A stretch of DNA of 64,000 nt from Paracoccus shandongensis (lineage in GTDB: Bacteria; Pseudomonadota; Alphaproteobacteria; Rhodobacterales; Rhodobacteraceae): positions 310,001 to 374,000 of the forward strand of contig NZ_JAFLRK010000001.1 of the NCBI RefSeq assembly GCF_017315735.1, in the 5' to 3' direction. Of the stretch, positions 21,501-31,185 are shown piece by piece (position 1 is the stretch's first letter; each line of letters begins with the position of its first letter). Made by a program: the position numbers and the translations under genes. The notes under the pieces were generated by a model. The model worked only from the letters and a program-made list of their open reading frames with translations. It was not told where the DNA came from and did no database searches.

Positions 21501-24104
21501 GGCGACGTCGAGGAGATCATCGCCGGAAAGCGCCGCGAACTCGACCTGCTTTCACGCATCGAGACGGCACCCCTGGCTGGAAAGCTCGGCGTGCGCTTTG
21601 CAGGCAGCGATACGGATGTCTTGATGCTGCAGGCTGAAGCCGATCTGGCGGAGAGGATGGCCTCATCTCACGCACCCGAGACTATTCTCGCGGTGCTCGA
21701 GGAGGGTCGCGCGGCGCAACTCTTGACCGAGATCGACCGGTTGAAAGCCTACCGGGACGCACTCGAGGCTGATGCCAGCGCGTTCTCCGCCAACTGCGAT
21801 CTGCCGGAAGACATGCGAGGCATGGCCGCCTTGTCACGGAGGATCGAGGACCTGCGGCAGGCTGCAGCCGATCCGACCTCCCTGATGGAACGGGCGCGGC
21901 TTGGCAGGAACGAGGATAACCTGCGCAGGCACGGTTTCGGCCTGCTCGTCAATTGGGCTTTCACCGAGGCACAGGACATCGAACCGGCCGAGTTCGGTCG
22001 CATCACCAGGGCGATCATCGCGAAGTCCATGGCCGACCGGGCACTCGAGATCCACGAGACGCGGATGGCTGGCTATGACGGGGAGGATTTCGACCGCATC
22101 CGTGCGGAGATCGTGGCGAAGGATCGCGAGCTGATCCGGATTTCCCGCGAGGTCGTGCGCAGCCGGTTGGTGGCAGAGGCTGATCCGCCAAGCGGAAACA
22201 ACATCGGCAGGAAGTCCGACTTCACCGACATGAGCCTCATCCACCACGAGTTGAGCAAGAAGAAGCGGCGGCTTGGCGCGCGTGCGCTTACGGCTCGTGC
22301 CGGGAGCGCCCTCCTCGAGCTGAAGCCCTGCTGGATGATGTCGCCCTTGGCGGTTGCCCAGTATCTTCCCCCAAGAAGCCGGTTTGACCTTGTCGTTATC
22401 GACGAGGCCTCGCAGATGACGCCGGAAAACGCCATCGGCGCGCTGAGCCGCGGCAAGCAGGTCGTCGTGGTAGGGGACACCAAGCAGCTTCCGCCGACCT
22501 CCTTCTTCCAGAAGATGATCGATGACACCGATGTCCCCGAGGATATGCAGGAAGACAGCGAGAGCATCCTGGATCTGGCCAACATGGCCTTCCGTCCAGT
22601 GCGACAGCTGCGCTGGCACTATCGCTCGCGCCACTCCGCGTTGATCCGCTTCTCCAACAAGTGGATGTATGACGAGAAGCTGACGATCTTCCCCTCCGCG
22701 GACGAGGACGATCCCGAGATGGGTGTCGAGCTCGTCGAGGTCGACGGCGTCTATCGAGGCCGGACCAACACGGTAGAAGCCCACGCGCTTGTGGAGTCGG
22801 TCCTGCAGCACATGCGCGACACGCCTGACCTGTCCCTCGGCGTCTGCACCATGAATTCCGACCAACGCGAACTGATCCTGGAGGAGTTCGAGCGGGAGCG
22901 CGATCGCAACCCTCATGTGCAGGATTATGTGCGCCGCTGGGAAGAGGAGAAGGGTGGCCTCGAGGAGTTCTTCGTTAAGAACCTGGAAACCATTCAGGGC
23001 GATGAGCGGGACGTGATGTTCATTTCGACCCTTTACGGTCCGGAGACGGTCGGCGGCCGCACGCATCAGCGTTTCGGTCCGATCAACTCGGCTCAAGGTC
23101 ATCGCCGGCTCAACGTGCTCTTCACGCGGGCGAAGCGGAAGATCGTCACCTTCACCTCGCTCAAGCCTAGCGACATCCTTGCGGACGAGAGCAAAAACCT
23201 AGGCGTGCGGATGTTCCGGGCCTGGCTGGAATACTGCAAGACCGGAGCTGTGCCGGACCGGCGCCTCCCGGGAGGTTCGACCGAAAGCCCCTTCGAGGAT
23301 TTCGTGCTCCAGAGCATCGAGCAGATGGGCTACGAGGCGGTGCCTCAGGTTGGCGCCGCCAAATACAGGATCGACATCGGCGTCCGCCATCCCGATTTTC
23401 CCTACGGCTATATCCTGGCCGTCGAATGCGATGGCGCGGCCTACCACTCCTCGAAATCCAGCCGCGATCGGGACCGCCTGCGCCAGGATGTCCTCCAGGA
23501 TTTAGGCTGGCACTTCTATCGGATCTGGTCAACGGACTGGTATCGCGACACGCATGTCCAGAAAGAAAAGCTGCGCCAGGCACTCGAAGCAGCCCTAGCT
23601 CGTGCTAAGGCGAAGCCGCCGCGGACCGTGCGCCGCATGACTCCGGCAGCCGTGACAGCGGCACCTTCGCCATCACCGGCAAACGAATCCGTGCGGCCCC
23701 GGCAGGACAGGGCGGCGGCACCTGACTTGACCCGACTGACCTCCAAGATAGGAAAGGCCGAAAACCAGGGTGATCTGTTTTCCCGCTCAGGCGTTCCCGA
23801 AACGCAACCGGGTGGTCTTGCGCTGGGCTGGGCCGATCCTTCTGGCACCACGGACAAGGCACCAGAGGATATGCCCGGCAATGTTATCCGGATCGGAAGC
23901 AGGGTCCGGATCGAGAGCCTCTCGGACGGCAAGAAGAAGGCATTCACCCTGGTCAGGGAGCAAAGCAACCTGTCCGAAGGCGAACTCAGCGTCTTTACCC
24001 CTCTCGGCCAGGCCCTGCTCGAGGCACGGGAAGGGGAAGAGGTTGAATACCAGGTTGGCGTCGATATCCGGGAGGTCCGTGTGCTGAGCGTCGCGGCGCC
24101 TTGA
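18555..24104 (+). CDS. DUF4011 / SF1 helicase / Vsr-like nuclease with Gre-like C-terminal domain
   Basis: A giant protein of 1849 aa. The start at 18555 is set by GGAGGA at 18545-18550; a GTG at 18537 lacks such a site. The N-terminus has the DUF4011 signature (RKRLLDFSRRNPLVHTK). Superfamily 1 helicase motifs are split by a long helical insertion: Walker A GPPGSGKSQT near 398, VVIDEASQMTPENA near 1281, GDTKQLPPTS, and NVLFTRAKRK near 1520. A PD-(D/E)XK nuclease of the Vsr/MTES_1575 type follows (about 1575-1665, with DIG and AVECDG). The last 70 residues (SRVRIES ... SVFTPLGQALLEA) resemble the GreA/GreB C-terminal domain. DUF4011-helicase-Vsr proteins are known from defence islands (Hhe-type, from memory). 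Its role is probably antiphage. Confidence 0.85.
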   Translation: MDDQNRDGAQDLRNPEILSHVTDRLNQLRKRLLDFSRRNPLVHTKLTSKASILRVVDELPEVILGSLMAGQAMRLLPLPALEEELPDEQTDEFLDALHLARQEDESFRKDLEGLDPASPDYAELEVKAERALKDRLRDSLGLPRRQTKDAPSLTEHAKTHDISPSYILPFEQHRDGRHTDMNIQTLMLPDKLARVAKGLIEKGRSFERETGVGVLHAAFGLLEWRAPGDRESQVSPLLLMEIAITRRESKNGPEFHIVGSGSLAINTTLKEKLLSEHHLDLPAYEVEQIEDYFEQIADEGPQGWEWKLRREIVFGIFPSSKLAMYHDLDPSKRALAEHPVIARLLATAGSGEGAYAEVYGSDSPEVAVKVPYLVMDADASQFSALADVADGKDLSIEGPPGSGKSQTIVNLIAAALAGGKKVLFVAEKLTALEVVKNRLDSMRLGEFILPLQPGTTHDHIYKSVAERLEIDTYDRGSQRDFASQQQALERQRAILQGYLDALGSAFGSSGFTVHEVIGHAIATGDVRDTVPKEVRRIRLPGSDALGRAQIEHIVNDAQAFAERLNKSVHMPRLWLDVRSPVQNRDTAEDIGEQAGNLADRLAGFEAEARSGACALLLGEDVFRADLGRLRDMLAVMSEHGDRLDPGMVRGLLLPQGRRELRDFCDLVLKHRQTAHELAEALARPEDGLVLEQLEEALAFARDTLPGIAPVRHRQKLDELEKEIAALQAIIAAAKEMPEDWAVKDTGGLHRIQWRARDIAKVPETIRGLRLASPPGQSPRDLFGKLGATHAELSGGLEEVRKFLPKAGCHDREKMLQAGEAIAASGALRFLSSAFKAARRTYVEDLGGSASDPRETMTRRLQDYARWLRAREEFERDTTFAAAYGPLFRGLETDLDTLRAASEFQMLCAGIAGADERLRLALETGDLTAVEAFAEMSNVPEVTLSELVRRVAILEGERNREARLLETAERHLRLFRDRQTVTKGDVEEIIAGKRRELDLLSRIETAPLAGKLGVRFAGSDTDVLMLQAEADLAERMASSHAPETILAVLEEGRAAQLLTEIDRLKAYRDALEADASAFSANCDLPEDMRGMAALSRRIEDLRQAAADPTSLMERARLGRNEDNLRRHGFGLLVNWAFTEAQDIEPAEFGRITRAIIAKSMADRALEIHETRMAGYDGEDFDRIRAEIVAKDRELIRISREVVRSRLVAEADPPSGNNIGRKSDFTDMSLIHHELSKKKRRLGARALTARAGSALLELKPCWMMSPLAVAQYLPPRSRFDLVVIDEASQMTPENAIGALSRGKQVVVVGDTKQLPPTSFFQKMIDDTDVPEDMQEDSESILDLANMAFRPVRQLRWHYRSRHSALIRFSNKWMYDEKLTIFPSADEDDPEMGVELVEVDGVYRGRTNTVEAHALVESVLQHMRDTPDLSLGVCTMNSDQRELILEEFERERDRNPHVQDYVRRWEEEKGGLEEFFVKNLETIQGDERDVMFISTLYGPETVGGRTHQRFGPINSAQGHRRLNVLFTRAKRKIVTFTSLKPSDILADESKNLGVRMFRAWLEYCKTGAVPDRRLPGGSTESPFEDFVLQSIEQMGYEAVPQVGAAKYRIDIGVRHPDFPYGYILAVECDGAAYHSSKSSRDRDRLRQDVLQDLGWHFYRIWSTDWYRDTHVQKEKLRQALEAALARAKAKPPRTVRRMTPAAVTAAPSPSPANESVRPRQDRAAAPDLTRLTSKIGKAENQGDLFSRSGVPETQPGGLALGWADPSGTTDKAPEDMPGNVIRIGSRVRIESLSDGKKKAFTLVREQSNLSEGELSVFTPLGQALLEAREGEEVEYQVGVDIREVRVLSVAAP

Positions 24105-24481
24105 TGCCTGTCCTCGCATGGCGGCGCGATGACCCGATCACGAAGCGCAAGCCCCTGCACTGGTCCGCCTTGGACGAGAGCCGGCCCTTATTCTTCTTCG
24201 CGGGCATCTGGACACCCTGGCACGGCACACGCGGGTCGAGAAAGACGCCCCGGACGGGAGAACACCAGCTCTTCGCTTTCCTCACCTGTAAGCCGAATGG
24301 AGTGGTCAAGCCGATCCACCCCAAGGCTATGCCGGTGATCCTGACCACCGAGGACGAGATCGAGATGTGGATGTCGGCGGGCTGGCAGCACGCGCAGGCG
24401 CTGCAACGGCCTCTGGACGACGATCTGCTGTTCGAGGTCTTAGAAACGGAGGTCGAGGAGCGGCAGGGCCAGCTGCTGTAA
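24101..24481 (+). pseudogene. SRAP (YedK/HMCES) C-terminal fragment, inverted
   Basis: Reads DESRPLFFFAGIWTPWHGTR, then LTCKPNGVVKPIHPKAMPVIL and a QRPL motif, which is the C-terminal half of an SOS-response-associated peptidase-fold protein including the catalytic histidine region (IHPKAMP). It lacks the N-terminal Met-Cys active site, which is found on the other strand at 24928-25293. Inverting about 24115-24940 would rejoin the two halves in frame order. The open frame starts at the helicase stop codon, but no ribosome-binding site supports translation. Confidence 0.75.
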
Positions 24482-24593
24482 TCGGTCGCCGCACGCGGGG
24501 CTGCAGGCGCTACGCGCCGCCAGCCTCCCCGTGATTTTCTGGATAGCGGCGGGACATCGGGAAGGGCGGAAGCCATGCTTCATGGCGCGTCAC

Positions 24594-24896
24594 CTAGGCC
24601 TCATAGCTCGGCATAATTTGATCCGGGGCATCGAGCGTGCCCAGATGCACCTCGATCTCCTTTCCGCCATCCGAATAGACCGACGAGCCACAGGTCACGC
24701 AGAAGTGCCTGCCCTTGTAGCTGCTCGTCTCCCCCGTGATCTCGACGGCAGCCTTTGGAAATATGGCGGCCGCGAAAAACAGCGCGCTGTGATGCTTGCG
24801 GCAGTCGAGGCAATGGCAGATGCCCACCCGGTTGGGCAGGCCATCAGCCTCGATCCGCACCTTGCCGCAGAGGCATCCGCCGTGGAACTGCACCAT
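24594..24896 (-). CDS. GFA-family (glutathione-dependent formaldehyde-activating-like) zinc protein
   Basis: A 100-aa protein with the CENP-V/GFA zinc-binding cysteines: GGCLCGKV near residue 8, CHCLDCRK near 28 and CVTCGSSVY near 67. Members have a Mss4-like fold; most are of unknown function, and an enzymatic role with formaldehyde-glutathione is disputed. It ends with LDAPDQIMPSYEA, where relatives usually go on for another 15-25 residues, so the C-terminus may be lost. It lies inside the segment that seems to have been inverted within the SRAP gene. Confidence 0.7.
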   Translation of the reverse strand: MVQFHGGCLCGKVRIEADGLPNRVGICHCLDCRKHHSALFFAAAIFPKAAVEITGETSSYKGRHFCVTCGSSVYSDGGKEIEVHLGTLDAPDQIMPSYEA

Positions 24897-24927
24897 CGCC
24901 TCTCTCTGCTGGTTCTCCCTCAGGCGA

Positions 24928-25293
24928 TCATCTTACCCGGGAGAACGGCAGGCAAGCATTGGGCCTCGGACCGTATTCCGAAAAGGTTGTCGCGGGCACC
25001 AGGCAGCGGTTCTCGACCCCCAGCCAGCGCCGCCAGTGCGGGCTCTGGGTGTTGCGGATATTGGTGACGCCGGTGTCGGGTGCATCCTTGGTTTTCAGGA
25101 ATTGCAGCAGCGTGGGCATTCCCCAGGTCAGCCGGACCAGTTCGCGTCCCTCTGAAGTGTTGCGCACCACCGGTGTCGGCCGGTCGGGATAGACATCAAG
25201 GCTCGGCTCCAGATTGCCCAGGCTGTCCTGCATCACCCGCGCGATGTGGCGGATTGCCTGCTGGTTGGTGGTCAGGTTATACAAGTTGCACAT
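24928..25293 (-). pseudogene. SRAP (YedK/HMCES) N-terminal fragment
   Basis: Begins with Met-Cys (MCNLYNLTTNQ), the cysteine that crosslinks to abasic sites in single-stranded DNA, and continues through VTNIRNTQSPHWRRWLG and NRCLVPATTFSEYGPRPNA before losing homology and stopping. It is 121 aa against about 210-230 for the family. The missing half is at 24101-24481 in the opposite orientation. The start at 25293 faces the LexA box shared with imuA, consistent with SOS induction of the ancestral gene. Confidence 0.78.
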
Positions 25294-25390
25294 CGCGGAC
25301 TCCGCCCTTTTCAGCAGCATAACGCAACCAGGTAGACGAGATATCCCCGGATCAATGGCCTGTGCCGGATTGACAGTCTCAGCGATGATG

Positions 25391-25405
25391 GAACAAAACA
25401 GGAAC
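25391..25405. promoter_or_regulatory. LexA box (alphaproteobacterial type)
   Basis: GAAC-N7-GAAC is an exact match to the direct-repeat LexA operator of alphaproteobacteria. It lies 40 bp upstream of imuA and 97 bp upstream of the divergent SRAP start, so it probably represses both until DNA damage. A nearby GTTC at 25416-25419 may extend the site. Confidence 0.8.
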
Positions 25406-25445
25406 GATTCTGTTTGTTCCCAACTGCCTCGGAGCCATTCCCGTC

Positions 25446-26189
25446 ATGCCCGCCCGGTCCTTCAATCCCGCCATTGCCGCCTTGCGCGAGCAGATCGCGC
25501 GGATGGAAGGCGATGGCGGACCGACGCGCGGCGTGCTGCCCTTCGGTGTTCCCGAGCTTGACTGCCGCCTGCCCGGTGGTGGTCTGGCCTTGGGCTGCCT
25601 GCACGAGGTCGCGGGTGGCGGCAATGGCGCGGTGGATGGCGCGGCGGCCTCCTGCTTTGCCGCAGGCATTGCCGCGCGTCTGCCCGGTCAGGTGCTCTGG
25701 TGCGTGACGCAGGCCGACCTGTTCGCGCCGGGGCTGGAGCAGGCAGGCCTTGGCCCGGATCGGGTGATCTATGTGGAAGCCGGCGATGACGTCTCGGTGT
25801 TGGCCTGCATGGAGGAAGGGCTACGCCATGGCGGATTGGGCGCGGTGGTGGCCGAGGTGGCGCGGCTGTCAATGACCGCCTCGCGCCGACTGCATCTTGC
25901 CGCCAAAGGATCCGGCACCACCGGAATCGCGCTCCGGCGCTGGCGTCGCCAGCAGCAGGCCCATGATTTCGGTCAGCCCACGGCGGCGATGACCCGATGG
26001 CGGATCTCTGCCCTGCCCTCGACCGCCCTGCCCGTTCCGGGCGTCGGCCGCGCCCGCTGGCTCATCGAGCTGATCCGGGCACGGGCAGGCGAGTCCCTCG
26101 ATCTCGAACTGGAGGCATGCGATGGCACGGGTCATCTCGGTCTACCTGCCGCTTTGGCCGATCAACCGGCTCAGGCGGCAGGCGCCTGA
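25446..26189 (+). CDS. imuA: ImuA: RecA-like SOS mutasome protein
   Basis: A 247-aa RecA/SulA-like protein. It begins with PARSFNPAIAALREQIARME and GVLPFGVPELDCRLPGGGL, the usual opening of ImuA, and then follows a RecA-fold ATPase outline with degenerate nucleotide-binding motifs. ImuA works with ImuB and DnaE2 in error-prone translesion synthesis after DNA damage. It is the first gene of imuA-imuB-dnaE2 and has a LexA box directly upstream. It overlaps imuB by 68 bp, indicating coupled translation. Confidence 0.88.
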   Translation: MPARSFNPAIAALREQIARMEGDGGPTRGVLPFGVPELDCRLPGGGLALGCLHEVAGGGNGAVDGAAASCFAAGIAARLPGQVLWCVTQADLFAPGLEQAGLGPDRVIYVEAGDDVSVLACMEEGLRHGGLGAVVAEVARLSMTASRRLHLAAKGSGTTGIALRRWRRQQQAHDFGQPTAAMTRWRISALPSTALPVPGVGRARWLIELIRARAGESLDLELEACDGTGHLGLPAALADQPAQAAGA

Positions 26190-27645
26190 GGCGGCACCCT
26201 CGCCGGAGGCGCCGCTGATCCTGGTGGGTCGCGTCGGCAACCGGCGGCTGGTGATGGCGGCCTGTGCGCTGGCCCAAGACCTCGGCCTCTCTGCCGGCAT
26301 GCCGGTGAGCAAGGCACAGGCGCTGGTGCCCGGGCTGCAGGTGCTGCCCCATGATCCCGCGGCTGATGCCGCCTCGCTGGAGCGGCTGGCCCTCTGGGTG
26401 CTGCAGCGGGTGTCGCCCATCGTGGCGGTCGATCCGCCGGATGGCCTGGTGATCGACTCCACGGGGGCTGATCATCTCCATGGTGGCGAGGCAGCCCTGC
26501 TGGAGACACTGATCGGTAGGCTGGTGATGTCGGGCGTCACGGCACGCGCCGCCATCGCCGATACCTGGGGCGCCGCCCATGCCCTGGCACGGCATCGGGC
26601 CGATCCGATGCACCTGGCAGAGGTGGGCACTGCCGAGGAGTTGCTCTCCCCCCTGCCCCTCTCCGCTCTCCGGCTGCCTCTGGCCACGCTGGCCAGCCTG
26701 CGCGCCTTGGGCTTCGCCTGCATCGGCGATCTTCTCCATCAACCCCGCGCGCCGCTGACCCGGCGCTTTGGCCCGGAGCTTTGCCGGCGGCTCGACCAGG
26801 CACTTGGCCATGCGTCTGAGCCGATCGTTCCCTTGCGCCCCGACAGCCTTGTCGAGGTGCGGCGCTCTTTTGCCGAGCCGATCGCCGCCGCCGAGACCAT
26901 CGCCCGGTATATCGGCAAGCTGGTCCGGGCCCTGTGTGTGGCCCTGGAGGAACGCGGCTTGGGCGCCCGGCGGCTGGATCTCCTCTGCTGGCGGGTCGAT
27001 GCCCATGTGCAGACCGTGCGCGTGGGTCTGGCCAGGCCGCAGCGCGATCCGCAGCGGCTGACCCGGCTCCTCTGCGAGCGAATCGAGACCATCTCGCCCG
27101 GCTACGGCATCGAGATCCTGTCGCTCACGGCGGTGATGGTCGAGCGGCTGGAAGCCCGGCAGGTGGCCAGCTCCCTGCTGGAAGCCCCTTCTCCGGACTT
27201 GTCCCTCCTCGTGGACGTTCTGGCGAACCGCGTCGGCGCGCGAGGTGTCTACCGCATGGCCCCGGTGCCGAGCGATGTGCCGGAACGCTCGGTCACCCGC
27301 ATTCCGCCTTTGTCCGAGCCCGTCGGTGCCGGCTGGCCCGATCACTGGCCACGGCCCACGCGCCTGCTGCCCCGGCCCGAGCCGATCGAGACAATGGCGC
27401 TGCTGCCCGACCATCCGCCGGTCTGGATCATCTGGCGGGGCATCCGCCGCAAGGTGGCCCGCGCCGATGGCCCCGAACGCGTCTTCGGCGAATGGTGGAA
27501 GCGCGATGCCGAGAGGGTCGCTGTGCGCGACTACTTCCGCATTGAGGATGACGCGGGTGAGCGGTTCTGGGTGTTCCGCGCGGGCGACGGCGAGAATTCC
27601 GAGACTGGCTCGCACCGCTGGTTCCTGCACGGGGTGTTCGGATGA
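26122..27645 (+). CDS. imuB: ImuB: catalytically inactive Y-family polymerase homologue
   Basis: A 507-aa member of the DNA polymerase Y family (MARVISVYLPLWPINRLRR). The position where active Y-family enzymes carry the first catalytic aspartate reads ISVYLPLWP, typical of ImuB, which lacks polymerase activity and instead bridges DnaE2, ImuA and the beta clamp. The Y-family fingers and little-finger regions can be followed to about residue 360, with the ImuB-specific C-terminal tail after that. It is co-transcribed with imuA and dnaE2. Confidence 0.9.
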   Translation: MARVISVYLPLWPINRLRRQAPEAAPSPEAPLILVGRVGNRRLVMAACALAQDLGLSAGMPVSKAQALVPGLQVLPHDPAADAASLERLALWVLQRVSPIVAVDPPDGLVIDSTGADHLHGGEAALLETLIGRLVMSGVTARAAIADTWGAAHALARHRADPMHLAEVGTAEELLSPLPLSALRLPLATLASLRALGFACIGDLLHQPRAPLTRRFGPELCRRLDQALGHASEPIVPLRPDSLVEVRRSFAEPIAAAETIARYIGKLVRALCVALEERGLGARRLDLLCWRVDAHVQTVRVGLARPQRDPQRLTRLLCERIETISPGYGIEILSLTAVMVERLEARQVASSLLEAPSPDLSLLVDVLANRVGARGVYRMAPVPSDVPERSVTRIPPLSEPVGAGWPDHWPRPTRLLPRPEPIETMALLPDHPPVWIIWRGIRRKVARADGPERVFGEWWKRDAERVAVRDYFRIEDDAGERFWVFRAGDGENSETGSHRWFLHGVFG

Positions 27646-27709
27646 GCGGGCGTTCGCGTGACCAGGTGCTGTCAGATCAGATCCGTCTTTCCATGAGGGA
27701 AGCCCCGCC

Positions 27710-30700
27710 ATGACCGGTCCCCGCTATGCCGAGCTGCAGGTGACCTCGCCCTTCTCCTTCCTGCGCGGCGCCTCCTCGGCCGAGGAACTGTTCGCCACGG
27801 CGGCGATGATGGGGATCGAAGCCTTGGCGGTGACCGACCGCAACACGCTGGCGGGCATCGTCCGGGCTTGGGAGGCGGCCAAGACGACAGGCGTGCGGCT
27901 GGTGGTCGGCTGCCGGCTCGATCTCGCCTGCGGCATGGCGCTGCTGGTCTATCCCATGGATCGGGCGGGCTATGGCCGGCTCTGCCGCCTGCTCACCCTG
28001 GGCAAGTCCCGCGCCGGCAAGGGCAAGTGCCGTCTGGAGTGGTCGGATTTGGTGGAGCATGCCGAGGGCCTGATCGCCGTGCTGGTGCCGGATCTTCCGG
28101 ACGACACCTGCGCCTTGCGCCTGCGCCGGTTGCGTGATGTCTTTGGCGACCGGGCCTATCTGGCGCTGACCCTGCGCCGCCGCCCGAACGACCAGCTGCG
28201 GCTGCATCAGCTCTCGGCCCTGGCGGCGCAACTGCGGGTGCCGACGGTGGTGACCAACGACGTGCTCTATCACGAACCCTCCCGGCGCATCCTGCAGGAC
28301 GTGGTCACCGCCATCCGTCACAATGTGACTGTCGAAGCCCTGGGCTTTCGCCGCGAGCGCCACGCTGACCGGTATCTCAAGCCGCCTGCCGAGATGCACC
28401 GGCTCTTCTCGCGCTACCCGGAGGCCCTGGCGCGGACCGGGGAGATCGTGGGCCGCTGCGGCTTCTCGCTGGACGAGCTGCGCTACCAGTATCCCGAGGA
28501 GCGGGACGACCCCACGTTGACCCCGCAGGAGACGCTGGAGCAGCTGACGTGGGAGGGGGCAGCCTCCCGATATCCCGAAGGCGTGCCCGACGAGGTGAAG
28601 GCGTCGCTGGCTCACGAACTGCGCCTGATCGCCAAGCTCGCCTATGCGCCCTACTTCCTGACCGTCCATTCAATCGTCCGCTTTGCCCGTTCCCGGGGCA
28701 TCCTCTGCCAGGGCCGGGGTTCTGCGGCGAACTCCGCTGTCTGCTATGTGCTGGGCATCACCGCCATCGACCCGGGGCGCAACGATCTCCTCTTTGAGCG
28801 CTTCATCAGCGAGGAGCGCCATGAGCCACCCGACATCGATGTCGATTTCGAGCACGAGCGCCGCGAGGAGGTGATCCAGTGGGTCTACCAGACCTATGGT
28901 CGGGATCGTGCGGCCCTTTGTGCCACGGTGATCCGCTATCGCGCCAAGGGTGCGCTGCGCGATGTCGGCAAGGCCATGGGCCTGCCCGAGGACCTGATCC
29001 AGACCCTCTCCGGCCAGATCTGGGCCTGGTCCGAGGAAGGCGTGAGCGAGGCGCAGATCAGAGAGCTGAACCTCGACCCCTCCGACCGGCGCCTGCGGCT
29101 GACACTGGATCTCGCCCGCCAGCTCATGGGCGCACCGCGGCACCTGTCGCAGCATCCGGGCGGGTTTGTCCTCACCCAGGACCGGCTGGATGATCTGGTG
29201 CCCATCGAGCCTGCCGCCATGGAGGACCGGCAGATCATCGAATGGGACAAGGACGACATCGACGCGCTTCGCTTCATGAAGGTGGACGTCTTGGCCCTCG
29301 GCATGCTCACCTGCATGGCCAAGGGGCTGGCGCTGATCGAGGAGCACAAGGGCGTCCGCCATGACCTCGCCACCATCCCGTCCGAGGACCCGCGCACCTA
29401 TGCGATGATCCGGAAAGCCGACACCCTGGGCACCTTCCAGATCGAGAGCCGCGCGCAGATGGCCATGCTGCCAAGGATGAAGCCCAGGACCTACTACGAT
29501 CTGGTGGTGCAGGTGGCGATCGTCCGCCCCGGTCCGATCCAGGGCGACATGGTCCATCCCTATCTGCGCAGGCGGGAAGGGCTGGAGCCGGTGGAGTATC
29601 CCACACCCGAACTCGAGAAGGTGCTGGGCAAGACCCTGGGCGTGCCGCTCTTCCAGGAGCAGGCCATGCGGGTGGCGATTGAATGCGCGGACTTCACGCC
29701 CGGCGAGGCCGACATGCTCAGGAAAAGCATGGCCACCTTCAAGTTCACCGGGGGCGTCTCGGCCTTCAAGGGCAAGCTCGTCAGCGGCATGATCCAACGC
29801 GGCTACGATCCCGACTTCGCCGAACGCACCTTCCGCCAGCTCGAAGGATTCGGCTCCTACGGCTTTCCCGAAAGCCACGCCGCCTCCTTTGCGCTTGTGG
29901 CCTATGCCTCGGCCTGGCTCAAATGTCATCACCCGGACGCCTTCTGCGCGGCGCTGCTGAACAGCCAGCCGATGGGCTTCTATGCACCTGCGCAGATCGC
30001 GCGGGACGCCCAGGAGCACGGCGTCGAGATCCGGCCCGTCTGCGTCAACGCCTCCCGCTGGGACTGCACGCTGGAACCCACCGGCAGGCCCGAGGACGAG
30101 GGCAGCCGTTTTGCCGTCCGCCTCGGCCTGAGGATGATCAAGGGATTGGCCAATGCGCATGCGGCCAGCATCGTCACAGCGCGCACGGATCAGCCCTATG
30201 TGTCGATCAAGGACCTCTGGCGCCGCGTGCGCGTGCCGATCGCCGCCCTCACCCGCATCGCCGAAGCCGACGGGTTCAGGCCATCTCTGGGGCTGACCCG
30301 CCGCGAGGCACTTTGGGCTCTCAAAGGGCTCGGACCGGAGGAACTGCCGCTCTTTGCCGCGGCACGGCAGGCAGCGGAGCAAAGGCAGGATGAGGCCGAA
30401 GATTGCCCCAATGTGGAAGAAAAAGCCTCAGGGCGGCTGGAGGCCGGGGGCGAAGCCGAAGAGCCTGCCATAGCCTTGCGCCCGATGACGCCTGGTCGGG
30501 AGGTCGTCGAGGACTACGGCCACACCGGCCTCAGCCTGCGCCGGCATCCTGTCTGGTTCTTGCGGGAGACGCTGAAGGAACGGAAGATCATCACCTGCGC
30601 CGAGGCCATGGGGAGCCAGGATCGCCGCTGGTGCGCCACCGCGGGCCTGGTGCTGGTCCGCCAGCGACCGGGGTCAGCCAAGGGTGTGATGTTCATCACG

Positions 30701-31054
30701 TTAGAGGACGAGACGGGAGTCGCCAATCTTGTGGTCTGGGCGAAGGTCTTCGAAGCGCATCGCCGGATTGTCCTCGGCGCCGGTATGATCGCCGTGCAGG
30801 GCCGCATCCAGCGGGAAGGCGAGGTTGTGCATTTCGTGGTGCATCGCATCGAGGATTTGTCGCGGGAGCTGGCCAGCGTCGGCGTGCGGGGCGCGTCGTT
30901 TCCGCTGACCCAGGGACTTGAGGATGAGGCGCGGCATGGGCAGGCCGCAAGTGTGGAGCGGGAGGCAGTGCCCCAACGGCCAAAGGCGCGGGAGATCTAC
31001 ATTCGAGATCTGTCTCTTGATGCAATAAGGGTGAAAAGGAAGGACTTTCGATAA
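27710..31054 (+). CDS. dnaE2: DnaE2: error-prone DNA polymerase III alpha homologue
   Basis: A full-length (1114 aa) C-family polymerase. The PHP domain opens the protein ([21 protein letters not shown]). The palm has the catalytic acidic pair in [16 protein letters not shown] (about residue 370). Helix-hairpin-helix and OB domains occupy the C-terminal third, and it ends [13 protein letters not shown] as DnaE2 proteins do. It performs translesion synthesis and damage-induced mutagenesis with ImuB and ImuA. It begins 64 bp after imuB. A second, broken dnaE2-like piece lies at 32731-33187. Confidence 0.95.
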   Translation: MTGPRYAELQVTSPFSFLRGASSAEELFATAAMMGIEALAVTDRNTLAGIVRAWEAAKTTGVRLVVGCRLDLACGMALLVYPMDRAGYGRLCRLLTLGKSRAGKGKCRLEWSDLVEHAEGLIAVLVPDLPDDTCALRLRRLRDVFGDRAYLALTLRRRPNDQLRLHQLSALAAQLRVPTVVTNDVLYHEPSRRILQDVVTAIRHNVTVEALGFRRERHADRYLKPPAEMHRLFSRYPEALARTGEIVGRCGFSLDELRYQYPEERDDPTLTPQETLEQLTWEGAASRYPEGVPDEVKASLAHELRLIAKLAYAPYFLTVHSIVRFARSRGILCQGRGSAANSAVCYVLGITAIDPGRNDLLFERFISEERHEPPDIDVDFEHERREEVIQWVYQTYGRDRAALCATVIRYRAKGALRDVGKAMGLPEDLIQTLSGQIWAWSEEGVSEAQIRELNLDPSDRRLRLTLDLARQLMGAPRHLSQHPGGFVLTQDRLDDLVPIEPAAMEDRQIIEWDKDDIDALRFMKVDVLALGMLTCMAKGLALIEEHKGVRHDLATIPSEDPRTYAMIRKADTLGTFQIESRAQMAMLPRMKPRTYYDLVVQVAIVRPGPIQGDMVHPYLRRREGLEPVEYPTPELEKVLGKTLGVPLFQEQAMRVAIECADFTPGEADMLRKSMATFKFTGGVSAFKGKLVSGMIQRGYDPDFAERTFRQLEGFGSYGFPESHAASFALVAYASAWLKCHHPDAFCAALLNSQPMGFYAPAQIARDAQEHGVEIRPVCVNASRWDCTLEPTGRPEDEGSRFAVRLGLRMIKGLANAHAASIVTARTDQPYVSIKDLWRRVRVPIAALTRIAEADGFRPSLGLTRREALWALKGLGPEELPLFAAARQAAEQRQDEAEDCPNVEEKASGRLEAGGEAEEPAIALRPMTPGREVVEDYGHTGLSLRRHPVWFLRETLKERKIITCAEAMGSQDRRWCATAGLVLVRQRPGSAKGVMFITLEDETGVANLVVWAKVFEAHRRIVLGAGMIAVQGRIQREGEVVHFVVHRIEDLSRELASVGVRGASFPLTQGLEDEARHGQAASVEREAVPQRPKAREIYIRDLSLDAIRVKRKDFR

Positions 31055-31185
31055 GAGGCGTGCTTAGTGTCGATTACAAGAACCTAAAAGCAAAACAGGG
31101 CGGGAAACAGGTCGCTCTCGATCCTGCCGACTTCCTCTTATAAGCTACTTCTCCCGCAATTGCTGATCCTTTCCAAGGATCAACG

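Noticed and set aside
21834..23102. 422-codon minus-strand frame within the giant helicase gene
   Set aside because: The plus strand there encodes the helicase motifs VVIDEASQM and GDTKQLPPTS; the antisense product is a composition artefact.
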